This document shows positions 49,201 to 61,429 of a stretch of DNA of 64,000 nt, in pieces. The translations under genes were made by a program, and so were the position numbers. The notes below the pieces were generated by a model. That model worked only from the letters and a program-made list of their open reading frames with translations, was not told the origin of the DNA and did not search any database. The stretch spans positions 12,975,415 through 13,039,414 of the forward strand of contig CM037840.1 of assembly GCA_021234535.1 (NCBI GenBank). The letters run 5' to 3'. This stretch comes from Stichopus chloronotus. Lineage: Eukaryota > Echinodermata > Holothuroidea > Aspidochirotida > Stichopodidae. Every line of letters starts with the position of its first letter. Positions within the stretch are counted from its first letter, which is position 1.

Positions 49201-52200
49201 CCCTGTATCAAACGTCAACCTTATATAATATTACTATGGCAACTGATGCTATGGCAAATGAGTGAGTCATACCCTGTTAACATATGTACAACAAGCTACT
49301 CAAGCATTTCATCCTATAGTCACATGCATATAGCCAGATACAAATGGACGACTCCACAAAATGGTAAGTTTTAAAATAAGTCTTTTTTTCACATTTAAAA
49401 AGTATTGCGAAATAAAATAGGGGCAGCAAATTTAGAGATTTTACAGTTTTTCAATTTCACACGAATCCGCGTAGCACATTACATTACTGAACTAGTTATA
49501 CACCCGATTGCAAACAGTCGGGTTTACACTGGTTAGCAAGACAAACAGTAACAAAACGATTAAAATAGTTGATAGGTTTAGACAGTATAACTGCAATGAT
49601 GCAATACGCTGAGTAGTGGGAGGTCTTCTGCCATATCCACCGAGAGAGCATCTTTTACATGTAATGAGTTATCTGTCAAAATCGGAAACTGGAAAAGTAT
49701 TCGGTACATGGAAAAATGTTCATCTGCCTTACCTGATACGTTTTCGTCCACAAACGGGAGTTTACTATGATAGCCTGTGCAGAATATCACTGCGTCAAGA
49801 TTCTCGACTTCAGATCCATCGGTAAACACAACTCCGTTGTTTGTGAAATTTCGAATTCCAGGTTTCGGTAGGATCCTTCCGCAATATACTTGATATATAA
49901 AATTGTCATTTATTATCTCTCCGGTCGGTGCTGGACCGTCTGAGCGAGCACCAAACAGGCCCAGCTCCTCACTGCGGAATTTTTTACACATTTCCCGGTG
50001 TTGTATCCAAGCCGTAACCGAAACCGGAAGTAATTTGACCAGTCTCTTTCCAAGAAATAAGTCGAAAGGCCAACCGTTAGAATCGATGACAGGTATCAGG
50101 GTAAATCCCTTCCTACTGCTGATGTACGTCTGTAAAAGGAGCAATAAAAGACCAAATGAATACCGTTAACTTCAGTCGTTTCTTTTACGGTTTAAAATCT
50201 TGAATAATGAGGGATAGAGGATTTCGTATGTTTGGAACTGATGACAGGCAATTCACCTATACTTTGTGTTAAATGACAAGCTTTCTGTTCCGCAACCCAC
50301 ACTTCAGTAAGTGATCAAAAATGCTTACCTTTTTTCCCTGTGATTTTATTTTGGCTCAAATTTCACTTTTGATAACAACTACTAGATTTCTGATTCTTGT
50401 GCGTGCAGAGGCGATTCCAACTGAACTGTGCCCTGACAGTGAACTCATTATTCATCTTAACTGATGCTCTACTGATCATTACACTTCATCACTTGAGGAA
50501 ACGTATCGCTTTTCTCATACGTTTTTCACTGCGTTGTGAATGAATTGGTCTTGCAAGAATGTTAGAGAACTTCTCACTCACTGACGGTTTGAAATACAAA
50601 ACCAAAATGTTCAATTTATATGTGTTTAGAATGTACCGTCCATTGTCTTAAAATACACAATCAATTTTCATTTAATTTGCACATAGATAAGAGAGAAAAA
50701 GTCTTAAAACAGTTTTTGTAAAGACTTCATACAGGTGTCCTTACAATCCCCACCAACTTATCACTTACAAGGAAGAGCTCTGTAAACTTTATGAATATCA
50801 AAATTTGAAAAAAATTGAAATATCACATTAATGTCCGCTCCAATGGTTTATGATAATATATTGCAATGGTCGTACTTAACAAAAAGACAACATGGAAATT
50901 GAGACTGGAACTTTTTTCTCTCAACTAACTGTGCATATTGGAATTTTTCAAAATGAGTAATTGTCATTTTACCTTTTCGGTTACGTTGCTTATTGATGTC
51001 GCTATGTCACCAGCTGATACCCCGCTACCTGGAGCGGTTCGGAATGAAAATAAACAGAAAGAAAGGGAGGAATTGACCTCTAAAGATTAGACTTCCAAAG
51101 TAATTCAACACACATTTTTCCCAGCTATTACTTACTTTCACTATTTTTAAATCATGATTCTTTTTTCTCCAGAATCGGAAACGAAAGAGAACTAAATTCT
51201 GTTACTACATCACTTATCAAAATAACATTATGAATCAAAGTTATAAAGCAAACCATTTAATAGGGGCTGAAAATGCATGCTTTTAACTATTTAATGAGTT
51301 TAGCATGCGTTTGTTGTGATGGTGTTTTCACGCTGTAGCTCAGTGGTCTCAAGAGATTTGTAAGCTCTCCAGAGCTCATACGCAGTGAACCTTCCCAATC
51401 TCCAAAGCATACAAATAATATTCTACAGCTGTATAAAGAAGACAAAATAACAGGCATAAGCAGGTCCACCCACCGATAACTAAAACTTTTTTGTCTGCAT
51501 ATTTGGTGTTTTTTCGATACGTATTTCCTGTGGATATTTCCCCTTTGAACGTTTCTTGGGCAGGATAACTTGGTAAATTTGCCTGAGCAAAAACGCCCGT
51601 ACATATCATGATGGAGTCAAACACCGCTTCAAAGATTTCGCCATCGGACTGATAGAGTAGTTTCCACCGACCGGTCGTTTCATATTCTTCGGAAGGAGAA
51701 AGCTTCAATACGTTTGCGTTGAATCGGATGTATTTGGAGAGCTGGAAGTGTTTCGCGTAATCCTGACGAAAGGATTAAAGTGTGACCACGTAAACAGTAA
51801 GGAAAAGAAGGAATAGTGTCAATTTATCTCTGCTCATGCAATGAAGATAATACATCCATTTTATAACAACCATTACCTCAATATAAGACTACCATACCGG
51901 GAGGGGGAGGGGCAAACCAAAATTTATTATATATATATATTTATAATAAATTTTGGGATAAATTATCTCTGTTTCCTACGACTAATGCACCTAATCCTTC
52001 GATTTTTTTTCTTTCCACATCCCTTCCACCACGTACAAAGATTCACAAAATAAAAAGGAAAAATGTCGACTGCCGTAATTGCTTTTAAATGACCCTGAAT
52101 CGCCTGGACCTCTGAATTTGCTTCCATTGCACCGCCATGCTAAGCATGCCTCAGTCCAAGCTTTCCATCCTTTGAAGCTTCTTGACATGGGTACATGAAC

Positions 52201-54193
52201 ACCATAGAAAGACATACTGATCACTTATAAAGAAGAATCCATACCTTACCAGTAAATATTTGAAACGATTGAAAACCAGAAATATTCGCTTGCCTATATA
52301 GGTACTTGAATGGCCTTTTAAGAGCTGTGAAGAATTTCGTAACCATGATAATACTATGTTGACTATTAACATTTAACAAGTAAGACATAAACAAGTACAA
52401 GCAACATGAACGAGTAAGAAAACCTATAAATGTGGCCCATAAGACAGTTTTATCGCTTAGTTAATTGTGTAGTAATCTTTGGTGACAACTATTCCATATA
52501 TAAAATCGACGGGATTTCTAACATAGAGCAACATGACTCAAACAAAAGTTCAAGAATATAGTACTCGAGTAACTGTCCAGGAATGCGTCGTCGCTATGAT
52601 GATCAATGTTACCTGAAAGTATTTCAAACATTCCTGATGAGAAACGAAAGGAGTCCATTCTTCTGGACAAGGGAAATCCGTGTAACCGAAGAATGCTTTG
52701 CTGATGTTGGTTTTTAGGCTATGATACACTGCGGCCGCTTCCGGGTACTTGGATTCCTCGAGCTCCCGATACACCCACGTACCTCCTTTGCAGGCGTATG
52801 AAGGAAAATAGATATTATGATTAGAAATAAATTAAACAGAGTAAATCTTAAATGAACAATAAATCCATTTCGTTCCTATAGTATCCATGTATGTATGTTA
52901 CATCTAAGTCTAGACCTCTCATATTGAAAGACATGTCATAGACCTACATTTGAGAAGTTCCCAGGCGTTCTCAGGCTGCAGAAAAATCGCAACCAAATGG
53001 AATGGTATGACAGTGTTATCGGAAATTAGTGTGTATCTCCCTAATTCATGAGACTCCCATACTGTACTGTCAAGTGCAGAGTTTTTGAGGTTTTTGACAG
53101 TCGTGGTAGCACTGCCCCAGCGACGAGTATTTAGATGTAAACAGCACAGTTTCCGTTACCACAGAGAGAGACAGAGAGAGGTGGAGGTGGAGAGAGAGAG
53201 GTGGAGGTGGAGAGAGAGAGAGAGAGAGAGGTGGAGAGAGAGACGTCAGAGCAGAAAATGTAGAGGGATACCCGATTTAAAGTAACGATCAGAGTTCCAT
53301 TTATTTGTTAATTCGAATGGCAGGTAAATTTGATAAATTAAGTTGAATGAGATGATTAAAATCAGAGAGAAAAGCGTATGCAGTTAAGTTACATGACCAT
53401 GGCAAAGAAGCAGAAAGCGAGGAGAGATGACACAGGCCTACATAGTGTACAGAGAGAGACGTTTACACTTTGACAACCAGATTGCCCGTGCTGGGAGCCG
53501 CATGGCTCTGACTCTTCGTATCCCCGACGAACAACTGAGGATCACGGGATAGGGGATGACGTCGACCAATCAGAATGACATAAATTATACAGGTCATCGT
53601 ATGTAAATCATTGCTACCCATGAATTCCTCTATCATGCAGTATTATGGAATCTTTCTAGGAAACAGTGTCTGCCTTTTCCATTTTAATGTGTTTTATTGT
53701 CTACGTTGACTGACGAAGGAAATAAAAGAAAAAGTTATTAAAGTCTGGTAAACACCGTAAACTGAACTTTGTATGACCCCGGAGTACAGTAAAGCCTACC
53801 GTTCACCATACACAACAGTACTAAGTGATTTTCTGCTTGTCATACAATAGATAACATCATGGATCTAAAAATACGGTACCAACAACACTTAGCCTATTAC
53901 TTGTCAATGCACATACTTTAAAGCGTTGTTTTCCTTCATTGCGTGCAACATCCACATAGAGAGCCATTAGCCTTCAGAGCTTTCAATGCGAACCTGACTA
54001 TGAATAATTCTTAGTGACTACCACATTGTCAAAGTGTCACTCTATCTGTAGGTCTTGAGTCCTTGTCTAACTTACCCAACTGTGCCGTCCTTTCAAAAGC
54101 AAACGGTTGGAATCCTTCTTCAAGGCAAGCCTTAATCGCTGCTAGTCCACCCGGACCGGCACCGATAATCCCGACGCGAAGTTTCCCTTCCAT
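46280..54193 (-). CDS. FMO-2: flavin-containing monooxygenase, seven exons, two 1-nt frame breaks
   Basis: Tandem sister of FMO-1. Minus-strand exons: 54193-54076 (start; FAD motif GAGPGG at residues 11-16), 52785-52613, 51762-51474, 51028-50973 (56 nt), 50129-49733, 48140-47886, 46523-46280 (TAG stop). Exon lengths 118, 173, 289, 56, 397, 255 and 244 nt all join in phase. One extra base in exon 6 (CCCCAGT, near 48095) and one in exon 7 (near 46435) break the frame; without them the protein is about 509 aa, close to the usual 530. The NADPH site reads GSGVSA at 194-199. The family signature FxGxxxH has Thr at position 175 (FKGEIST). The FATGY-like motif is FCTGY at 328-332. There is no hydrophobic C-terminal tail, so it may be soluble or loosely bound to ER. 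Function presumed xenobiotic or amine/sulfide oxidation; substrate unknown. Confidence 0.87.
50973..51028 (-). CDS. FMO-2 exon 4, 56-nt micro-exon carrying the NADPH-binding motif
   Basis: Same length, phase and flanking splice signals as the exon at 39444-39499. It reads S-G-V-S-A-G-D-I-A after a split Gly codon and ends in SNVTEK. Confidence 0.85.
53150..53245. repeat. GA-rich microsatellite with GGTGGAGGTGGAGA units, in FMO-2 intron 1
   Basis: Alternating (GA)n and GTGGAGGTGG blocks. An overlapping Arg/Glu-rich frame (53085-53285) is an artefact of this repeat. Confidence 0.75.
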
Positions 54194-54199
54194 TCCTGG

Positions 54200-56555
54200 T
54201 TCTTGTTTGATGTAAACTACAGAAAAAATTACGTATTCATTTTGTTGTCTTCCACCAACACGCCCCAGTAACTTGCGCGCTAGTGATTTACATTAAAACC
54301 GGTGGACTATTCCGTTTCGCGTTGGCCAATCATGAAATGGCAATTAATATTGACAAGAATCTTTGCTGGTTACACTTGACAATGTAAACATGATCTAAGT
54401 TTTAGAGCTAGCTTGTATTATGAATTTAATTGACATGATGTGTAAAACTTTAATTTAATTTAAAAGAAAATGGCGAAATAAGTGCAAAAGCCCTACCCAC
54501 CCACGTTAGTAATCAATGCGGTTTATTTCATTCAGTTCCCACTTTTATATCACTGACAGAGCTATAAATGCTTAAACGATATGTATCTATTCACTCACGT
54601 CAGAGCCCAAACACTATACTTTCTACTTTGGTTGAAATCAAGTTTTGAGAGCATCTGCAAATTTTGTCATACCTGTCTCAGCTAGGACATCATCCTTTAC
54701 ATGTACATTTGCTTAATCTCTTATATGAAATTGACCTACGTTATCCGTCACAGTCGGATAGCACAATGTCACGCAATCACTTTAATGTTAAGAGGCATTT
54801 ATGTGGAAACTTTTACAAGAACAGACACTACATGTCCCCTTCCCTTCAACATCTGCACCGCTTTCGTCCCTATTTCCGAACCTTCAAATTACGCCTACCA
54901 ATTCCAGAAGGGCAATGACTCCAGGAAATACTAAATCTTCTAGAGTTATCACTGTATAAGCATAGTGTATTACATAAACGGGAGCATATAATGGAGAACG
55001 TCACGGTATTCTGCATATTTTACCACAGAGAGTTACTACAACTGCCAGTTTAAACGTATTGAAGACAGAATGGTGCTGGATAGATGGGAATTAATTACAA
55101 CAATGAAATATGAATTTATGGTGTATGTAATGGAATACATTGAAAGTAATAAAATATTATTTACTTATAGATTTAAAATTTTTCACTCTGTGTCTTACAT
55201 GCAGAATAGGTAGAATACCTATAAAAATCAAGCAGCTTTAACAGATCTACCATTGTAAGCAATTGCCGCCTTGCACCGGCAATGTACAGTATCTATCGTC
55301 CTAGTAACTAATTTAGTCAAAGAGACTTCACTCAGTAATTAAGTTCACAGATGTCTCTGTTAGTTGCACCTTTCATCTGAAGGAAAAAAAAAAACATCTT
55401 CAAATCACATATCACAATTAAACTTTGTTGAGAGTCGGGGTAAGTTTGTCGGCCTGCCTTGTTACTTTGAAAACGAGTTTGGGAAAAGCAGTTATATGAA
55501 AACAGATTGTGAAGTAACTTAATTGATAAAATTGAATGATATGTAAAAACTTACAGCTCAAAATACACAATTTCTTTTTACATGGCGTACAATCTTAGTT
55601 CAATTAAGTCGCCAGTTTCAAGAGAAATTTGACTTTTTTTTTTTTTACATTTTGTATTAGTTAGTAGGAGATGTGCATTGTAAGATTCTTTGGACGGTTC
55701 AGGTAGGTGTAACGTGCCTCTTTAAGCTGGTATGTATTTTGTGCACTTTGACAAGATTATCTCTGTCAAGGAGAGCTAAACATAAACGCGTGACGACAAT
55801 ATGTACATTAAAATATTGCACACTAATTCTCATAATTATTAAGTTAATACTATGTCTTTCTTGGCACATTTGGGGAACTGGTGGAAGTTTGATTCGCAGC
55901 TTTGACCAACAACACAGCCAAGTCATGTTTAGTACAACTGCGATCTCGTTGATCGAGATATATGTTCCATTGTGTGCATATATTTTTTTTCCAATATCTG
56001 CATAAGTTTCAAGGAGTCTCAAAGAACAAGAAGGTGAATCTCCCACAGACAATTCCACAATAGTCATGTAATCTGTTTGTATTTTCATGCTGAATCGAAG
56101 CCCTTAAAAGTCCTATTGCTTTTTCAAACTTCACTTTTCTATTTTCTAACTGTCATAAATCTTTTAACGAAACCGTATCGTCTTAGAGATGATTTTTTTT
56201 TGGCAAATCACGGTGATTCTATTCCACACAGGTTGTAAACAGTAACACGGTCAATTAGATGTCGAATGATACTCAAATGGCTGTAGGTTTTCTTGCGTTG
56301 TATTTCTTATCATGACACGTGGTATCAGTTGTCATGTCCATTCGCAAAAATAATTATTTCTGTTCTTGAGAAAGGAAAAAGGGTTGCCGACTATTTTTAG
56401 GAGATCTATTCGTCATGTTATGTCTCATTTTGTATTCCGACTTATCGACACCGGTAGGGTTCTCAATGACAAATTTAGATTGGATTATGGGGTAGTGGAA
56501 TCACACTTGAACCATAGTGGCTCATCGCACATGCACTTTTTGGTTTCACTTGATA
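54200..56555. other. Upstream of FMO-2, no recognised gene
   Basis: No domain-bearing frame was recognised. Overlapping open frames at 55673-56088 on both strands lack any known motif and are probably chance. The FMO-2 promoter should lie in the first kilobase. Confidence 0.35.
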
Positions 56556-56561
56556 GTATGG

Positions 56562-57104
56562 TCTAGCCACAAATGTAGCTTTGATATGTTGAAGAGTAAG
56601 TTAATCTGACCATTACAGTGACACTTCCATTCAATTCTCATGTGTGGTTCCTGAGATATGAGCAGTTGAAGTTACCACATTTGTTACTAACAATTGACTT
56701 GAAACAAGCAGGAGTGATGTCATCTCCCCACATTGATAAAGCCTTTCATGTTTTTCTTTAAACTTTACACCAAATTTAATACTTCAATATCCAGTGCTAT
56801 CATAACTGTGAATGTATGAGTGATATAGAGAGTATTGCGACCTTCACATAAACAGTACCTAAGCTGACCATCTATTGATTTCAAGGTCTACATAATTCAA
56901 TAATACAGAAAACAAAAGACTATTCAGCCATGTGAAGAGATGACATCATTCCTGCTTGCCTCAAGTTCACAGTTCGTAGAAAAGGGGGTAACTTCAACTG
57001 GTAATATCTTGAGAACTACACATGAGAACTGAGTCGAAGTTTCACCAGAATGGTTGGAAAGAAATTGTCTTCAACATATCCAAGCTAAATTTGTGGCGAG
57101 ATCA
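56562..57104. mobile_element. Foldback (long inverted repeat) element, non-coding
   Basis: Two arms of about 200 bp (56562-56765 and 56925-57104) are imperfect reverse complements along most of their length. Matching blocks include TCTAGCCACAAATGTAGCTT with its partner near 57083-57100, AGTTGAAGTTACC with GGTAACTTCAACT, and GATGTCATCT with AGATGACATC. A spacer of about 160 bp separates them. No coding frame. This is typical of a MITE or foldback transposon relic. Confidence 0.7.
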
Positions 57105-57783
57105 CCCTTTTAAATTGTTTCATGGATGACGTCTGACCAACGTGGTATGTGGAAAAACATCAATATTGTTCACTCCGATTTTCTCAAGAGCAGCAAAACC
57201 AGAATTATGGGTATTATTCTAAAAAAAAATCATCAAGTACTCGTTCACTGTCCGTATTGCATATCTCAATAATAAGTATACAAAAACTTTGTTCCAAAAG
57301 AAGCTTGATCATATGCAGATGTTTTTTTTTTTGTTTAACTGATGAATTTTCGTGGCTTATCATCAGTAGTGCACACGTGATTTCTTTTAGTGATACTACT
57401 TTCGTAATAATCACTGAATATAAGTATTCGTTCATAATTCCTTGACACTGTTATATAGCCAACTTTGGATTGATGGCTTTGTGACTTGTTATCTGTTGAT
57501 TTTCAGTATTTCAATTTTTCTCTCGTGATGGGCTTCCTCCTTGCTATAATGGGTTGTACCTCTGTCAACTGTAAGGCACATCTTTACGCGATTAAGTGAT
57601 AAAATGTCAGAAGCGTAGATTGTTGCTGTTAAGCGATAGGTGTATCAAGTCTGTAAAAAATCATCCTGTTGAAATGATAGCAAAATAACGTTTGCAATGA
57701 CGGGTTCGAATTTAATTTTAAGGTGCGTATACATTTCGAGGTCTCAGATAGTTATGGAATGGAATGCTCTTTCTGCTGCTATT

Positions 57784-58254
57784 AAAGTATCGTAATATTG
57801 TTTTGTTCTTACTGGGGAGGGGTATTTTATTGATACTGTGTCGAATGGTAATCGATATTGCAAAGACACATGATATTGAAGTATGGCTTATGTGACATCA
57901 CAAACTTCTTACACCATAATGAATCACTACGAAAAAGAAATAAATTTAATAATCCATAGGTTTCAAGCAAATTACGTTAATAAGTTTAAACTGAAATAAG
58001 ATTTCAACCAGAGTAAAGAAAGTATCGTAATATTGCTTTGTTATTACTGGGGAGGGGTATTTTATTGATATTGTGTCTAATAGTAATCGATATTGCAAAG
58101 ACACATGATATTGAAGTATGGCTTATGTGACATCACAAACTTCTTAGACCATAATGAATCACTGCGAAAAAGAATTTTTTTTAATAATCCATATTTTTCA
58201 AGCAACTTACGTTAATAACGTCCAATTGAAATAACATTTTAACCAGAGTAAAGA
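57784..58254. repeat. Tandem duplication, two copies of about 235 bp
   Basis: AAAGTATCGTAATATTG starts at 57784 and again at 58019, and the two copies match closely through GTGACATCACAAACTTCTTA to ACCAGAGTAAAGAA. The copies differ by scattered substitutions and small indels. Confidence 0.85.
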
Positions 58255-58321
58255 AAAAACGTCCGTACTAAGATTTCAATCTTTTTTCTTCAGTAGGGAA
58301 AGCAATACTAGTTTGAGGATT

Positions 58322-58410
58322 AACCAGATGAAAGAGCAAATTAACACGGAACTCATAGTTTAATACAAACGTTTTCGAAGATATCACATCTTCCTCCTCA
58401 GGTAAGTGAA
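58322..58410. repeat. Left inverted terminal repeat of the Penelope-like element
   Basis: AACCAGATGAAAGAGCAAAT through CTCAGGTAAGTGAA; its reverse complement recurs at 60085-60185 with one 10-12 nt length difference and few substitutions. Perfectly shared core: TTTAATACAAACGTTTTCGA. Confidence 0.8.
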
Positions 58411-60084
58411 CTATACAAAAGTAGCAAGAAAAAAAAACCATAAGACAATACAGTATCAGAAATATAACGTCTGACAGGTTTTAGAAAACGCTGAGTGTAT
58501 AGGATGATCCATGTTTGAACAGTTGGTTATTTAGAACAGGTTTGAGTTTTTGATATGTAAGGCTTCTTTGATTTTGAGTTCAAAATCTTTATTTCCGGTA
58601 TCTATGATGGTGAAATTATTGCTGTTTGCTGTTCGGCAGTCTATGCACTGAGTGATGTGTTCATGGATTGCTGATTTTCCTGAGAGATGTTCCTTGATCC
58701 TGGTTGCTAGATGCCTTTTTGTCTTACCAATGTAAGTTTGGTTCTTGTCACAAGAACCTTCAAAAGAATAGATGGCATTAGCTTTAAGGGTCTTAGGAGT
58801 CTTATCTTTCAAGGAAAAGTAGTACCAACTTTGAAAGTTATGAAAACCACATGGCATTTCTTATGGATATTTCTAAGGTGATTAGTTAAAGATCATTTAA
58901 AGTTTAGAGATGGGTGACCTGTAAACAGAATGATGACCATGTAATCAATATCATGATCCTCCTTATCTTGATTATGCATCCCTGGACTGATCTTTTTACT
59001 GAGGAATTTCTATACACAGTTATCAATAATCTGATTAGGATAACCATTATGGTAAAAGATTTCTTTTAATTTGGATACTTCTACATCGAATAAGCACCAA
59101 TTGCTACATACAACATATGCTCTGTTAAGAAAACAATTGATTAAACCATTTTTCCATATCCATGGACAGAAAGCATGAAAGTTTAGGATTACATTTGTAT
59201 TACTAGGCTTACGATAGACTGTTGACCTGTGTGACATATCAAGTCTACAAGGTAAACAGACTTCTGTGTCAAGGAAAGCTAACCGGTTTGGCCCAGTTTC
59301 ATGGGTAAATTTCAAATTTGGATGTAACTGGTTTAGGAACCCAAGGAAACTATGTACGTGATCCAAAAGAGTAAAAAAAAAGTCACAGAATACGTCATCC
59401 ACATATCTTAAATACAAAGCAGGTGCAAAATCATAGCTTCGAACCGTGAAATCATTTTCTAAATGAGCCAGGAAAAAAATCGCCAAAGTTGGTCCCAATA
59501 GGCTACCCATCGTTACTCCATCAATTTGGCAGTAAAGTTTCCCTTTGTAGGGCAATGTGCAACAATTTTTTGAAAATCTCCTTAGGATATTCTGGCCTGG
59601 AATCTTGCCGGTAGACATATTCACATGCAATATCAGTAGTTAATCCCAGCATATAAGTAGTTGGCACGCTGTCATTAATAATATTCACAAGATATTTTGC
59701 GAGTTTATATTCTGCAGTTCCGATCATAGAGACCACAGGTCTGAGTGGAATATTTTCTTTGTGAACTTTAGCAAGCCCGTAGATTGTACCGGGCTGACTA
59801 TGTGAAGGTGAAATATTTCTAAATACATTGTCAGGAAGCACATGTTTGAAATTTTTGTTTAAGAATCTAACTTTAGAATTTTCTTTAGATATTTTTGGAT
59901 GTACTTTACCTTCATCCACCTTGATTTCCTTAAATTTTTCACAATCCAAAACTGAATCATTAAGTTTGGTGTAATAATCCTGATTATTAAGTATGACAAG
60001 TCTATTTCCTTTATCAAATATGCATAGTTTGATGTTATCATCTTTACTTAATAATCGTAAATTTGTGTGTAGTTCTTTGCATAT

Positions 60085-60185
60085 TTCACTTACCTGAGGA
60101 GGAAGATGTGATATCTTCGAAAACGTTTGTATTAAAGAATGACTTTCGTTAACATCTTCGTATTAATTTGCTCTTTCATTTGGTT
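60085..60185. repeat. Right inverted terminal repeat of the Penelope-like element
   Basis: Reverse complement of 58322-58410, located upstream of the element's 5' end (minus orientation). Contains TCGAAAACGTTTGTATTAAA. Confidence 0.8.
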
Positions 60186-60189
60186 CTTC

Positions 60190-61250
60190 AAATGTACAAC
60201 TCTTCCTAAATTATAGTTTGAGGATTAGTTTAGCTTTAAATGTCTACCATGGACAAAATAAGAGTTCGTAAGTCCCAATACATATTATAATGTATACAAA
60301 AATATGCTGTAAGAAGTTAACCAATTTTCTGTTTACAAGAAAGCCACACCCTTCCCCACCATCAACATGAAATAACTGCAACCACAGAAAAACAACTAGT
60401 GCAATGAACACCTAATATTGGTTCAGAAGGCTACTACAAACAAACAGATGGAGAAGTAGAGAAAGCGTACAAACAAATGGAGAAGTATAGAAAAAAAAAT
60501 CACCCTGGATATTTCAAAAGTTTGTGATGGTTGTGGGCTAAAAACAAAATATCAATTTGCAAAGATCATGAGGTGGAGGACGTGATTGATTCAATCGATA
60601 GGTTCATTGTAAGTTTCTGTGACTATTCGTCAGATGTGTGAAAAAAGCACTGTCCTTCATTGAAGTAGAAGCTCACATTGCATGCGTGTGGCACTGTGGG
60701 TGGTCCATTTATTCTTTTTGTAAAACAGTGACAAAAGCTTGTTGCAATTTTATACAGTTACGCTTAAAACAGAAACATAGATTTATTATTTCTGTGTATT
60801 GTGAACTTAACAATTCAAAAGAAATAAATAAATAAAAAAAAAAAAAAATCAAACAATTCACTCACTGCAAGATTGGTCTAAATGTATCTATGAAATTTTT
60901 ATTTGTTTTCATAAACCTCTTACAACTGACATTTGACTTAATCATAAATTGAACAAAAAGAACTTCATAGAAGTCTGTTATAATTTTTAAAATCATAATG
61001 AAAGGGTATCTTCATTTTTTTCGTTTACCTCAAAGTGATTTAAAAAAGCGGGCTAGGGAAAAGAGGTATAAACTGAAGAAATAAACCCAGTAAAGCATTA
61101 ACAAAGTCGAAATGAACAGAATTATGAAAAATGTAATGATTCTGTTTGTTACAACAAGAAGTCACTGGGGACATGATACGATTTTTTTACGCTACTGAAG
61201 TAGTTATTTGGAGGAATAACACTTAAGTGACAGTTTTGGGGAAGAGCCAG
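60190..61250. other. Intergenic stretch, no recognised gene
   Basis: AT-rich. An ACAAACA(A)ATGGAGAAGTA-type direct repeat at about 60440-60490 occurs twice. A poly-A run lies at 60834-60849. No recognised domain. Confidence 0.35.
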
Positions 61251-61254
61251 TACT

Positions 61255-61425
61255 TTAGTTTATGTAGCGTTTCCGAGCCTGGAAGGCTTCATCCAGACTG
61301 AAGGTTCCAACGTTGCCAGGTAGTGAATCTTCATAACCAAGATAAGAATGTACCACAAAAGAATACTCTCCGCACAAGTAACCTATGTATCGCTTGCTCG
61401 TCCCTCTCGGGACAGATAAGTGCAT
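61255..61425 (-). CDS. Short unrecognised open frame, 56 aa
   Basis: ATG at 61425, stop at 61255. Composition is protein-like (RYIGYLCGEYSFVVHSYLG, then a DEAFQARKR end) in a region otherwise poor in open frames and with locally higher GC. No family recognised. It could be the last exon of a larger gene, a relic or chance. Confidence 0.25.
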   Translation of the reverse strand: MHLSVPRGTSKRYIGYLCGEYSFVVHSYLGYEDSLPGNVGTFSLDEAFQARKRYIN

Positions 61426-61429
61426 TTAT

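Larger units (their letters stand above)
58322..60185 (-). mobile_element. Penelope-like retroelement with inverted terminal repeats, defective
   Basis: Minus-strand coding. 59949-59521 holds the reverse transcriptase N-terminal part (GLAKVHKENIPLRPVVS). 59630-59010 in another frame holds the palm (YCQIDGVTMGS; catalytic YVDD; RLAFLDTEV; VYRKPSNTN). A short linker follows, and 58857-58531 holds the GIY-YIG endonuclease (AIYSFEGSC, QTYIGKTKRHLATRIKEH, HITQC). The order RT then GIY-YIG is that of Penelope-like elements. The first catalytic-aspartate block expected between TTYMLGLTTD and CEYVYRQD is missing, and the palm is frame-shifted, so this copy cannot be active. Inverted repeats of about 90-100 bp (58322-58410 and 60085-60185) bound it. 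Confidence 0.85.

Noticed and set aside
51919..51957. AT-only palindrome (AAAATTTATTATA around TA repeats)
   Set aside because: Explained by a TA microsatellite with A/T flanks; no sign of function.
53085..53285. Arg/Glu-rich 66-residue frame
   Set aside because: Product of a GA-rich microsatellite in an FMO intron.
55673..56088. Overlapping 110- and 129-residue frames on opposite strands
   Set aside because: No recognisable domain, no splice context, and composition consistent with chance in this AT-rich stretch.
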